A DNA stretch of 64,000 nucleotides from Salvator merianae (Eukaryota; Chordata; Lepidosauria; Squamata; Teiidae): contig QVOM02000092.1 in the NCBI GenBank assembly GCA_003586115.2, positions 460,591 to 524,590 on the forward strand. The letters run 5' to 3'. The notes beneath the pieces are model-generated. The model had not been told where the DNA came from, did no database searches, and worked only from the letters and a program-made list of their open reading frames with translations. Both the position numbers and the translations under genes were made by a program. Positions 10,634 through 21,010 of the stretch are shown here, piece by piece; the first letter of the stretch is position 1, and every line of letters starts with the position of its first letter.

Positions 10634-11740
10634 TAGGGGTGTGCACAAAGGCACTTTCCCCTCTTCGCTTTGCAGCGCTGCGAAGCAACAGAGCTTCGTT
10701 TTCGCACGAAAACGAGAGGCACGAAAAGGGCGCCTTTCGTTTTCGATGCAAAAATCTTCGCAGCGACCTTACTGATTGGAAACTGAGAAAAATCAACGCG
10801 AAGGAAAGACCTTCGCCGCGAAGGTCTTCCCTTCACGTTGATTTTTCTCAGTTTCTGATGGCTGCGCGCTGCCTAATTCACCCTAGGCTGTCAGAGCGCG
10901 TGTTGACAGCCTAGGGGGTATGAGACAGCCAACGAAAGAGGAGAAAAATCAACGCGAAGGAAAGACCTTCACAGCAAAGGTCTTTCCTTCGTGTTGATTT
11001 TTCTTCCTTTCCGATGGCTGCGCGCTGTCTCATTCACTCTGGTCTGACTAGGGTAAATGAGACAGCGAGGGGAGAGGAGAAAAATCAACGCAAAGGGAGG
11101 GAATTCCCTCCCTTTGCGTTGATTTTTCTCCTCTCCCCTCGCTGCGTGCTGTCTCATACACTCTGGTCTGACTAGGGTAAATGAGACAGTGAGGGGAGAG
11201 GAGAAAAATCAACGTGAAGGGAGGGAATTCCCTCCCTTCGCATTGATTTTTCTCCCTTCCCATCGCTGCACGCTGTCTCATTCACTCTGGTCTGACTAGG
11301 GTAAATGAGACAGCAAGGGGAGAGGAGAAAAATCAACCTGAAGGAAAGACCTTCGCAGTGAAGGTCTTTCCTTCGCGTTGATTTTTCTTCCTTTCCGATG
11401 GCTGAGCGCTGCCTAATTCACCCTAGGCTGTCAGCACAAGCCAATGAGACAGCCAATGAAAGAGGAGAAAAATCAACACGAAGGGAGGGAGAACTAGGTC
11501 TTCCCTTCACGTTGATTTTTCTCCTCTTCCGTTGGCTGTCTCATACCCCCTAGGCTGTCAGCGCTCGCGCTGACAGCCTAGGGGGATGAGAGAGCAGCAA
11601 ATTGCGAAGGTCCCGAAAATTGAGGGACTTTCGCAATTCGCATTTGTGATTTCTGTTGCCCTTCGCATTCGATGCGAAGGGAACGAAATCATGAAATCCG
11701 AGCGAAACTTTGTTGCCACGAAGCTTCGTGCACACCCCTA
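10634..11740. mobile_element. Non-autonomous hAT element with internal hairpin array, copy 1
   Basis: This 1,107-bp element is bounded by inverted termini TAGGGGTGTGCAC and GTGCACACCCCTA and flanked by a perfect 8-bp duplication. Superfamily assignment to hAT rests on termini and duplication length, since it encodes no transposase. Subterminal zones are packed with CTTCGC/GCGAAG motifs, likely transposase-binding repeats, including a near-perfect palindrome CCTTCGCATTCGATGCGAAGG near 11659-11679. The centre is a series of long hairpins. The element is far richer in GC and CpG than its AT-rich surroundings, suggesting either recent arrival or escape from CpG decay. The same family recurs at 25927-27068. 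Confidence 0.88.
10785..11580. repeat. Alternating palindrome array inside the hAT element
   Basis: Two hairpin types alternate. Type 1 has arms of the form GAGAAAAATCAACGCGAAGG and its reverse complement around a short loop. Its AAAAATCAAC blocks begin at about 10788, 10944, 11080, 11204, 11328 and 11468, a spacing of 124-156 bases with two intervals of exactly 124. Type 2 has arms CACCCTAGGCTGTCAG and CTGACAGCCTAGGG, best at 10878-10918 and 11551-11583. The array could fold into a row of stems in DNA or RNA. Confidence 0.87.
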
Positions 11741-11748
11741 CAGCCCAG

Positions 11749-12361
11749 TATCGCTACCACATTGAAAAGAGACCATGGTTGCAGACACTTTTAGTTTACA
11801 CTACTCATCTAAGTTAAGCAATGAGAGTGATGCCTGGTGGATTTCCTCAATTTGCATGCTGTACAATCTGAACCAAATACATTTGTTTCTAATACATTCT
11901 TCTGTTGTTGCAATGATTTCCATTTTTATTCCACATATTTTTCTTCCGTCCATTTGTGTTATCCACTGCAATGGTGAAGAACCTTTATTACAAGGTTCTG
12001 ATTATTACTTCAGTCTCTAAATGAATTGGCTGAATTTCCAGTCCTGTGAAATAGCCAGAGATCTCTCCAAAACCATATAAGTGTCTGCTAATTCAAAATC
12101 CAAATGGCCACTTCTGCTCCAGACCACATCACCTGCTGCCTTGGTATCTTAACTGAATTCTCCTGCCAATTATTTTATGTGACTGGAAAAAGAGAAGGCA
12201 GGAATCTAAATACTCTTTTTCTGAAGATGATAAAACAGTTAGCTGGAGAATACCAATAGGAATCTCTGAAATAACTAAAAACATATCTGCACGTGATACT
12301 TAAATTCAAAGTTCTTTTTATGAAGACAGACACGATCTTTCTATACTCAGTGAGACTGTGA
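11749..12361. other. Unassigned AT-rich sequence
   Basis: I see no gene or recognised repeat. The short open frame near 11775 has no family features. Confidence 0.45.
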
Positions 12362-12387
12362 TTATCATGCTATTTCCGAGACTATGG

Positions 12388-12677
12388 GTGATTCTGCACT
12401 GGCCAGCAGCGGCGGCGGCTGGTTTTAAGGGCAGCTGTTCATAATCCACAGAAAGCGCACCATAGCTGTTTGCGGGGCCTCCGGGCGCCGTACTGTTGTG
12501 GAGGCCTGGAGGCCCTGTGAACAGCAATTGCGCACTTTCCACGGGTTACGAACACTCACCCTGGCCAGTATATCAGACAGCAAACATACTAGAAGCCTCC
12601 CTTCTGACCACACCAGCATGAGGAAGAAGGCTCCTAGTATGCTTGCTGGTCCAGTATTCCAGTCAGTGCAGAATCAC
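12388..12677. mobile_element. MITE with inverted termini GTGATTCTGCAC, palindromic right half
   Basis: The outer inverted termini are GTGATTCTGCACTG at 12388 and its reverse complement ending at 12677. The left half is GC-rich. The right half (about 12561-12677) is itself an imperfect hairpin whose arms share the block AGCAAACATACTAGAAGCCT with the opposite strand. A related hairpin element lies at 30373-30518. A 15-bp direct repeat, TTATCATGCTATTTC, sits just outside on both sides (12362-12376 and 12685-12699). The superfamily is not clear. Confidence 0.65.
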
Positions 12678-12699
12678 TCTATGGTTATCATGCTATTTC

Positions 12700-13320
12700 T
12701 GTTTTTCCAGAGCATGAGATTAGAGTCAAAACCTCTGTTTCTACTTTCCATTGCAGTGCCCTTTCCTATCAAGAGCAGGTCCATACTGTGCTATGACTCT
12801 GGTATAACATTCACATCATCATGAGAACTCACTGTTCGCACATGACATGAACATGTATGTAGGCATCCATACTTGAGTGAATCTTATGTTGCTATGATGT
12901 TAGATCAGATGTTTCATTTTGTAGTGACATAAGGGACATTCAATCTTTGAATACGTGCTTGTACCATGAGTACACATTTGGTTGACATTATACTGTGATA
13001 CTACTGTGATACTGCCATGAGATTAGAGTCATGGGAAAGTATGGACATGACTTTAAACTGTGTGCACTTATGTGTCCTGTCACATGGTAGAACAGACTGC
13101 CTCATCTTGGAATTAGCAACCCATCCTAAGCTGAAACAGGCTGCTTCTGGCACAAGACAAAGCTGTCCGCACTGGAACAGCCTGCCTCATGCAAACCCCT
13201 GTGCCAGCTTTGGAGCCAGCATGGGAAGCCTCCAAATTCTCTGAAGGATCTTAATGGTCACAACCCACCAAAAACAGTGGAAAATTTCTTTTTTTCCAAG
13301 ATGTAACTGATGAATTTTAA
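12700..13320. other. Unassigned sequence with a 16-bp direct repeat
   Basis: No gene is visible. CATGAGATTAGAGTCA occurs at 12713-12728 and again at 13016-13031, 303 bases apart. The repeat may mark an old duplication or repeat-family boundary. Confidence 0.4.
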
Positions 13321-13329
13321 CCCAAGATC

Positions 13330-14960
13330 TCTTAAAAATTGTTTAGAATTATGTTCTCTTCATTTTTAAACAGATTCTGGAGGAAGCATCAGAGCTCTTT
13401 GAAATCATAACAACAAAGCCTTCATTCCATGAAGGTGGAATTATACCTTTGTCTGGAACATAGTTTAAAAACTTTGCAAAAGGGGGCACTAGAAGTAGAC
13501 TAAATTGCCTATAAAAATCAGCTAGAAAACCATCCACCCTTGAGACCTTTCCCCTGTTTAGCTTAGAATTTTTCCTCCAAACTTCCTCTTCAGTAATTGG
13601 GTTTTCCAGTGCTTCTCTTTGTGAATTGGATAACTTAGGAAATTCAATACTATCCAAAAAAAAAACCTATATTCTGTTCTACACATGGTGAACCCTTATA
13701 TATGTCAGCAAAGTCTCTCATAAGCCTTGGAATTTCTAGTGGATCAGTTATTAAATTCCCATGATTGCCTGTAAGAGCTTCTACATGGCTCTTGAACTCC
13801 ATTCATTTCAGATAACTAGATAGTAATTTGGAATTCTTGTACCCTCTTCATAAAACTTATGACTACAATAAAGCTTACTTGTAGCTGGCTTATCAAATTC
13901 TAATAGGTTTTGTTACTCTTTTTCATATTTAAGGGCATCCCATCCTTCCTGTTTGCCAGGTTTCTTATGAACAGTTTCCATTACTGTTATTTATTAAGAA
14001 AGAACCTTAATAACACAGCCCCACTTCTTTTTGAGCCATGAGGTTTCAATGAGTATAAGTGCTACAAAGCACACATTTAAGTGCTTTCCAGATTGTAGCT
14101 AGATTTAGCATGGGCAAAAAGTTATATTCCAAATATTTTTTGCTCTCTGATTCAATTTTAGCCCCAGAAACCTTTTTGCCTAGTAAAAGAGGATCTTGGG
14201 ACAGGAGGGGGAACAGCCCCTATTGACCACTGGCCAATGACTGGCACATGGTCAGACAAACCAATTTCTACATTCTAAATGAGAATGTAGAAAAATCAAG
14301 AACACAAAAACAAATGATATAGTCTATTGCAGAATGTCCTTTAAATTTAGCAGAATAAAAAAGAATAATCTCTGGTTTTGCATAGTATTATGAATATATT
14401 CTTGAATATGCTGAGAGCATAAAATGTGGCCAGTGTAAATGACTTATTGATCAAGGATCCTTTAAATGTAACCAGATCTACCTTTCAGGTCAATCAGTGT
14501 ATTTTGAACACTAAAAGGAAAGTCAGGCATAATGATAATGGTCCCTTCCTGAGATGAGAAGGATCCAATAGCAGAATCTTCTATCCAAAAAAATGTACCA
14601 TGGAATAAGGAGATATATACCCTCAATATAGCTTTGTGTGCTTCCTGCTGCAGTATCAACTGTGAGTGTTCCGTTTTGTTAAAGGCTGCAATCATCTTCC
14701 ATTTCTAGAATTGTTTAGTCTATGGAAATTATATGAGATGGTTGTATAATGGTTGACAAGAATTATCTAAATTTCTTGTGGAAAGATGGTGACTTATTGT
14801 CATGACAACTGGGGGCTTCTCTCTATATCCAAAATTGGAATTGTTCTCCACAACAAACTGTAACAAAAAAAAAATCAACAAGACAAACAATGCACCCTAC
14901 CCAAATCCTGCTAACCTACCCATCTGAATAGGGCACAAAGTGATTTATGAGCAGGCCATG
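13330..14960 (-). pseudogene. L1 LINE ORF2 relic (endonuclease to start of reverse transcriptase)
   Basis: Read on the minus strand, 14690 to 14210 resembles an L1 endonuclease: a MPDFPFSVQNT segment near 14530, then KGHSAIDYI near 14330, then GLSDHVPVIGQW near 14250. The 102-residue open piece at 13657-13349 matches the segment before the L1 reverse transcriptase core, with ENPITEEEV, DGFLADFYRQF and GIIPPSWNE. LMRDFADIYKGSP lies just upstream near 13700. Stops and frameshifts are frequent and the catalytic reverse transcriptase core is missing, so it is dead. ORF1 remains of the same orientation lie at 15956-16900. Confidence 0.75.
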
Positions 14961-15299
14961 CTTCAAGAGAGACAAGGCCAAGCTGTTATGTGACAGACGC
15001 ACTCACAAATTCCTCCAAAGAGTAAGAGGGGCTTCCTTAACAAAAATTGACTGAAACCACCTCCTACCATCTCTATTTAAAATGGTGTAATATTGCAGCA
15101 TGTAAAAGTGAAGGCTCAAACCACCTTCAAAAAGTAAAACAATCTGTGCAGTATGAACAAGGTTCATAACTCAAATCAGGAGTCATTCACAATGCATAAG
15201 AGAAAAACATAATGTACAGATATTAGTATTAGAATTTAAAGTAACAGAAAAATTACAAGATTTTATAAACTCCATACTTGGTCTTCAAGATCCAATAAC

Positions 15300-15840
15300 C
15301 AGAAGCTGGGGGCGGGAGGGTAGAGGGCTGAACTGGATTCTACCCAGTGTACTGGGAGAGCCAGAATAAATGCGGACTAGTTGGTTCTCAGGAACCAACA
15401 AAGTCAGCTCAGGCTGAGTTGTGTGACCAAGAACCCAAGAGGGGAGTATAAGTCTGAACTGAATTGCATCCAATAAACTGGGAAAACAGGAGTCAAAGTG
15501 ATCTAGCTGGTCCCCAGGAGTCAACGAAGATCAGTTTAGGCTGAGCAACATTACAAAATGCCCAAGGGAGGGGTGCACAGCTGAACTGGATTTCATCCAG
15601 TATATGGGAAAAACAGAAATCAAAGTGGGCTAGCTGATCCTCAGAATCCAGCAAACATCAGATTAAGCTTAGTGCCATGACCAGTAACCCAAAAGTGAGA
15701 GGGTCCAGATATGAAAAGACTAAATTAGAGTTTAATAAGTTAATCCTCAAGATCTGGTATGAGATAGTTTCAGCTGAGCAAAGTAACTGAGAACCCAAGA
15801 AGGATTTACAGAAGATAAGAGGCAATAAAGGCACATAAAC
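15300..15840. repeat. Diverged ~126-bp tandem repeat, about four units
   Basis: A CTGAACTGGATT-like block recurs at 15329, 15454 and 15581 (spacing 125 and 127), with a weaker fourth unit from about 15700. Each unit continues with CCAGTnnACTGGGA, then CTAGnTGGTnCTCAGGA, then GCTCAGGCTGAG-like blocks and an AACCCAAGAGGGG-like block. The array lies between the L1 ORF1 and ORF2 relics, in a place where L1 normally has only a short spacer. Confidence 0.75.
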
Positions 15841-15955
15841 CATCTAAATGGTCCTCAGGATCTGTTGTCTTGTCATAAAAGGTAGCAGATGCATAGACAG
15901 ACTTCTCAGAGTTCATGCTTCTCTGATCCCCTTCTAGCTTTATTTGATGGACTGA

Positions 15956-16900
15956 TCATATGCAACCAATGATGTCCTGCCAGAGACTTGTTTCCAGCTT
16001 AAGTGTTAAGCTTTGTAGACAGCAGGTCACTGAAGACTCTCTATGGCCCAAGGAAGTTGTGGAGAGAAGCTTAAGAATCTTTTGAGCCTTAGTCTTGTTG
16101 CTAGCATGCAAATGCCTTCCCTGTAAAGTCGCCTGCACTGTGGTTGGGTGCAGCAACCTGAAGTGAATCTGGGCTGCTGCCAGGGTCCTAGTGAGTGGCT
16201 GCATTTCCTTTCTCAGCTGAATGGTTTGGGGTGGCAGGTCAAGTAGTACCCTAATGGTGTGTTGTTCAGTATTAAGATATTCTAGATTCCTGAAAAAAAT
16301 GGAAGAATGATTGCTTTTTGTTATTATTTACAAAATCTGGGAGGATGGTGGGCTCTATGGAAAACAGTCTTGGTAATATTTAGCTCTGGTGCCACTTTCT
16401 GCCACCATTCCACTAAAAAAACCCTCAGAGATATTTGCCAATTCCAAGCATTGTGGGACCCTGCCCCCTATTTACTGCTCAAGGAAGCAATGTCTCCTTT
16501 ATTATGAGAAGCACTATCTGAAACAGTTTCTTTTACTTCATTCACAGTGGAAATAAGATAAGAGATTCTCTCCTCTAGCTTGTCAAATCTATTTTCTAGT
16601 GCTTTACAAGACTTGTGCCAGTTCTGATGCAGGGTCTCTCTCTGCTTCACACAATGCTGCTGGAAGTGCTGCTGGAATAATTGGGCATGACAAGTTCTGC
16701 CTTGCTGCCTTCTGTGTTAGTCTCAGATCCCTTCTGTATAGATTTTCCCAGTATGGCCACCATTATGCCTGCCCTCTTTTCTTGTGGCTCCACCTGGGCC
16801 TGCTCTTGATGCTTGCACGGAATTTTGGGCCAAAGGAGCAAAATTTAGGGAGAACAAACTCACCAGCCCATTCTGCAAAAGGCAAGGATGATATGGAACA
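15956..16900 (-). pseudogene. L1 LINE ORF1 relic (coiled coil and C-terminal domain)
   Basis: On the minus strand, the segment 16841-16647 has an N-terminal Lys/Glu/Ser-rich region. 16650-16468 encodes a heptad-type stretch (LENRFDKLEERISYL, VNEVKETVSD) like the L1 ORF1 coiled coil. 16270-15956 encodes LLDLPPQTIQLRKEMQPLTR, then IHFRLLHPTTVQATLQGR, then KAQKILKLL, which fits the C-terminal nucleic-acid-binding domain of L1/Tx1 ORF1 proteins. Order and strand agree with the ORF2 relic at 13330-14960. The frame is interrupted, so it is not functional. The family call is by motif pattern, without alignment. Confidence 0.68.
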
Positions 16901-17010
16901 AAAATGGCACCCTTGTTCATTTGGAAGCAGTGATCTGAGCCAGTTAAAAGGCAGGGGGAATGCAGAGCTCCAAGTTTATGCATTTGCCATGACCACATGA
17001 CAAGCCACAC

Positions 17011-17558
17011 ACCCCATAAATATTATCCTTTTCTGTTGTAATCCACTCTGGAATCCTTGAATGAAGCATGAGATATAAATACTAGAAAGAAAGAAAATCA
17101 ACAAGTCCACACTTCTCAGTAGTATAGTAGTGGTCTTAAGAATGCTTAATTCAGATAAGGATGTGGAAGACCCCACTTAGTCATGAAATCTCACCTCAGG
17201 GGATTAAGCCAATCACATCTTTTCAGTATAACCTACTTCATAAGTTTGTTGTGAGGAGAAAGTGGAGGGAAGGAGAATTATGTTTGTCAGCTTGAGCTTT
17301 TCAGTTAAGAAAGGCAGACTATAAATTCCTTTAATTGTGTAAGTTAAACCATTATCTGATGATGAACAGATAGAGATTGGGAACAAGTGGAATGGTAACT
17401 CATATGAACTTAAGAAAAAGCTTAAACTAATAATTTTTTTTGAGGACAGCATAGTATTTTTCACAGTGGCTATTCTGATGACCAAGCAGGAGGTGACTGC
17501 AATAATCCCTGGTATATTAGTCAGATTTGTCTCACACATAGACATTTAAGAATGCTTC
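17011..17558. other. Unassigned sequence
   Basis: There is no recognisable gene. The minus-strand open frame at 17545-17213 has no domain features. Confidence 0.4.
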
Positions 17559-17871
17559 TAGAGAGGTGCACAAACTTACAATTGGCTGTTTGGTTCAAAA
17601 TTGAACTAAAACGCCCCTTTGTTAGCTTTTCAAACTATCTCTTCTAACGGATAGACTATTGAGTTCAAATTTGAACGATTCAAATATCTCCTGACAGCAC
17701 CTGAACAGGATTAAAAAAGGATGGCTTGAACGTGTTCATGCAACATTCCTTTGTTCAGTTTATTTTCAAACTGGCTCTTCAAATGGATACTCTGGCTTAA
17801 ATTCAAGCCTTGTGAATATCCCCTGTTTTATACAAACTAATTTGAAAATGAACGGGTTCTGCACTTCTCTA
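17559..17871. mobile_element. hAT-type MITE, 313 bp
   Basis: The inverted termini are TAGAGAGGTGCACAAAC at the left and GTTCTGCACTTCTCTA at the right. The flanks AATGCTTC and AGTGGTTC match at 6 of 8 positions, consistent with a decayed 8-bp duplication. Internally it has repeated TTGAAC and GTTCAA motifs. The interior matches the outer parts of the element at 57831-59080, beginning ATTGGCTGTTTGGT after the left terminus. It is non-coding. Confidence 0.8.
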
Positions 17872-18078
17872 AGTGGTTCTATTTTGTTGGTTCAGTAAGA
17901 AATGGATCTGTTGCTGAATGTTTACAGTAAATTTAATTCTTTGACAGGGCAACCCAACATTTAAATTTGCTTGCCAATGCCGCTTCAAAAGGCACTTCAG
18001 AAATGCATGGAAGTTCATCACACTAACAGTTTCAAGGATCTGTTCTGAGGTGGAATAGAGTACTAGTAGAATTAAAGT

Positions 18079-18215
18079 GGGATTAGGCTTAGCTCAATGG
18101 TAGAGCTTTTACTTTGGAGAAAGATCCCGGATTCAATTCTCATCATCTTTATTGAGAAAGTCAATAGCAAACCATTTCCATACTAGAAAACTGGATGGGT
18201 AAAGGTAGTAATTAA
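18079..18215 (+). mobile_element. tRNA-derived SINE fragment
   Basis: The head has a pol III A-box-like segment, GGCTTAGCTCAATGGTAGAG (from 18087), and a B-box-like segment, GGATTCAATTCT (from 18129), with tRNA-like spacing. About 70 bases of tail follow. The acceptor stem does not pair and the B box has lost the canonical GGTTCGA, so it is a retroposed relic and not a tRNA gene. Confidence 0.6.
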
Positions 18216-19879
18216 ACTTGTGTCAAGGCATCTTCACATCTATTTTTCAGTTAAAAAAAAAAAAGGAACAAAAGATAGATGTTTTTTAAAAAAGTTAACT
18301 TGGTCCTTTTGTCTGCTCTGGTGAACTGTTATTTAAAATAAACTCTTGAAAAGCTCCTAAGCAACCATTCATAATATGAAGATTTATGGAAAGTAATTAT
18401 GATATACTGTGGGAAAAATCTCTGCTATATTATTGGAGCATTTTCTATAAAATATGAATTTACTTATCTGTGTATGATAAAGCCAAGGTCAACATATTGT
18501 TCCCATGCTGAGATGTTACAACTTCCTGTTTGCTATAATATCAATAGTTCTATATTTTGCTCTCTCTCATGCACACTTTTCCTTTCTCACTCTAAGCATT
18601 GTACCAACTGGAAAAATTCAGACAACTAGGGTACCAGAAGGTTTAGCAGCTTGTAATTCCATCTCTAATACTGAATATTTTTAAATTACTGTTTGAATGG
18701 AGCAAAGACATCAACGTTTTAACTCCATAAGTATATCAAACAATATAGTTATGTGTGCTAAGTTTTATCTAAGTAATAAAGTAAGGAATATTCAATAGCA
18801 AAGGAACAAAATTAAGTTGAAGGGAGTCATAATTCATCTGAGTATGTGAGCTCTTAAGTGAATGTAAGAGGAGCCCAGTCTATTATGAGCAGTGTACTGG
18901 GATATACTGGTTTGGGGGGAAAGCTTTCTTCACACAGCAGGACCTTTTGGCTTTGGTTTTAAAAATGGAGAAGTAACCAGAGTGCAACCCACACAATAGG
19001 TGCACAGCAAGAAAGACCTTAAAACAAACAAGCAAAAATTCAATAAAAATAAGGGACTTTATTTAAGTTTAAGCAAAAGGACTTAAAAAACAGGAGAAAC
19101 CACAAGGCTGCTGCTTGTCAGAAACTGTCAACCTTACATAATAGAAGCAAACAGTAGTGCAGTACAGAGGCTTTCCCCAATAAGTGGTAGGTGGTGCATT
19201 AGGCTGCATCTGCACAGAACTTCAGCTGCTCACCGAAGCTATTTTATCAATTAGAGGCTGATTGAAGTTACTTTTGAGGTCTGAAATTGGTGAAAATACA
19301 AGAAAGGGGGCAAACAAAGTTCCTATGAGGAAAGGCAAGCTAAGCTCTCATCTAAACACTGAAAAGGGACCCTAACGGACAGTGATCACACAGATATCTC
19401 ACCCTCTGCTGCAGTGTGGGATTGGAAGTGAAGTCTCTACAATGAAGTAGTTCCAAGTCCAGTAAAGGATCCAACAAACTAGCATAAACCAGGAGCTACA
19501 GAACCTGGGAAGTTCACAACTCTTCTGTAACAAGGCAAAAGTGACTTCAAAGTCCAAAAGTCTGGGTGTCAGCAAAGCTGTCGCAGCCAGGGCAGCAATC
19601 AATAGAGCAAGCAGAAGCATGGAGCAGCAACGCAGAGACCTCAGTGTGCGGTTGTGATCCAGTTGACAAGTTAACAGCAGGCAGTGTGGAGGGTGGATCC
19701 AGTGATGGGAAACTGCAACTGGGACTAACTTTGGGGTATTTCCATCCTATTTTTGACTATGGGGGACTGATCCCAGACCCAAGGGACATCCCATGGACAG
19801 AGCCCAATGTAATCTCTGTTAGTCTATGGAAGTGTGGGAACAGGCCCAACGTGATGTGCATGTTGTGTTAAAATGCTGT
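18216..19879. other. Unassigned sequence
   Basis: I find no gene. A GGGAACAGGCCCAACG block near 19840 resembles the right terminus of the Harbinger-like MITEs in this window, but no convincing left terminus was found. A TTCAATAAAAATAAGGGACTTTA block near 19040 may belong to an old retroelement. Confidence 0.35.
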
Positions 19880-20381
19880 GCTTAATGCAAACTTACTTGT
19901 GAGCATCAGTTCTAGTAGCCATTGATATACCTGTTTTCCATGAATGTGTCCAACCTTTCCTTAAAAACTATTCAAGCTGGTTGCTATCACCACCTATTCT
20001 GGTAGTAAATACCATAAACTGATGACCCTCTGAGAGAAAAAATACTTCCCCTTGTCAGTCCTAACACTCTCTGCCATCAGTTTCATATAGTGCCCACTGG
20101 TTCTATTGTTGTGCAATAGAGGAAGAATGATTATATATTCACCTTTTCCATACCATGCATGATTTTATATATTTCAATCAGGCCTAGGCATTACAGTCTG
20201 ATTTTGTAAGGGATGTGTTCCAGTCCCTTGATCATTCTGGCTGCATTTTTCTGCACATTTTTTCAGTTCCACAATATCCTTTCTAAGTTGTGGTGACCAG
20301 AATTGTACACAATATTTCAAATGTGGTTTCACCTTAGATTTATGAATAAATTAAAAAGCAAAAGTCCCAATACTGAATCAT
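19880..20381 (-). mobile_element. CR1/L3-type LINE relic, reverse transcriptase C terminus, left part
   Basis: Reverse-complemented, 20310-20170 contains a degenerate form of the CR1 C-terminal region: a TGGTCACCACAACTTAGAAA block (WSPQLRK-like), then an E/K-rich stretch, then a block before AATGATCAAGGGACTGGAAC. The lower end is the 3' part of the element. It is full of stops. An internal deletion near 20345 is likely, because blocks normally ~400 bases apart in CR1 are adjacent. A solo LTR interrupts it at 20387. Confidence 0.65.
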
Positions 20382-20386
20382 AGGAG
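20382..20386. other. 5-bp target-site duplication (AGGAG), left copy
   Basis: AGGAG precedes the LTR and is repeated at 20906-20910. A 5-bp duplication fits several LTR-retrotransposon and retroviral groups. Confidence 0.75.
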
Positions 20387-20477
20387 TGTTAAGGAAAGTC
20401 AAATTCCATACTTTTCCTATACATGGTTCACTTGATCAAACCTGAACAATAGTTGCACAGGTGCACGTTCAATAGAG

Positions 20478-20541
20478 GTCACAAGACAGTCATGAGACAG
20501 TCACAAGATAGCCATGAGATAGTCACAAGACAGTCATGAGA
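20478..20541 (+). repeat. 22-bp tandem repeat in U3 of the solo LTR
   Basis: There are almost three units of the form TCACAAGACAGTCATGAGACAG, with two substitutions between neighbours. The position just upstream of the TATA box resembles enhancer repeats in retroviral U3 regions. Confidence 0.82.
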
Positions 20542-20584
20542 CCCCAGGTATCATTGTGTACGTGCAAGCGTCTGATAGACTCAG

Positions 20585-20595
20585 TGTATATAAAC
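20585..20595 (+). promoter_or_regulatory. TATA-like box of the solo LTR
   Basis: GTGTATATAAACTG lies about 200 bases into the LTR, 45 bases after the tandem repeats. It is a plausible LTR core promoter, inferred from position and motif. Confidence 0.5.
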
Positions 20596-20910
20596 TGTAA
20601 ATTCCCTCTGGTGGTTGTTGGGAAGAGATAGGTGATGTTGGTGTGGAGCTTGTGTATCGTGAGTATTGCAACTGAACTGTGTAAGGAGAAGGATTCTGTA
20701 ATAATCCGTGTATCATTTGTGAGTTGACGAAGAGACACTGTACATAAAACTTCACTTGGTGTTGGGAAGCTTTTGATGTCTGTCTCCGTATTCCGTCGCT
20801 GCAACAAAGATCCTCCTGATATCGTGTTTTCCTTGGAATAATTCCGCTGCACTACTCTGCTGTCCATGGAAGCGTTGTGGACCCGTTGCTCACCAAACCC
20901 TAACAAGGAG

Positions 20911-21010
20911 AACCCATTTCTCACCTCTGCTCACTCTGAGAATTGTGCATTTATTACTATGCTTTGTTTCCTGTCCCTTAGCTGAGACAGGACATGTCTA
21001 CTTATTCCAA
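20911..21010 (-). mobile_element. CR1 relic, continuation right of the solo LTR
   Basis: The sequence right of the LTR (GAGAATTGTGCATTTATTAC, then TTTCCTGTCCCTTAGCTGAG) fits what follows the AAAAGTCCCAATACTGAATC block in antisense CR1 elements, so the LTR landed inside a CR1 relic. The extent is uncertain. Confidence 0.5.

Larger units (their letters stand above)
20387..20905 (+). mobile_element. Solo LTR, 519 bp
   Basis: It begins TGTTAAGG and ends CCCTAACA, the short inverted TG...CA ends of a long terminal repeat, and is flanked by exact 5-bp duplications. No internal retroviral or retrotransposon genes lie beside it, so it is a solo LTR left by recombination. Plus orientation is favoured: tandem 22-bp repeats at 20478-20541 lie upstream of a TATA-like GTATATAAAC near 20587, as in a U3 region, with R/U5-like sequence after it. 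A 133-codon antisense frame across it is probably chance. The class (Gypsy, BEL or endogenous retrovirus) cannot be told from the LTR alone. Confidence 0.75.

Noticed and set aside
10785..11580. Evenly spaced repeats that could suggest a CRISPR-like array
   Set aside because: The repeats are long palindromes within a transposon flanked by an 8-bp duplication in vertebrate-type DNA; spacers are themselves repeated and no cas-like gene exists.
18079..18150. Possible tRNA gene (A- and B-box-like segments)
   Set aside because: The acceptor stem does not pair and the B box is degenerate; a SINE head fits better.
20523..20924. 133-codon antisense frame
   Set aside because: It lies entirely across a solo LTR and its flank; no domain is recognisable and LTR sequence explains it better.
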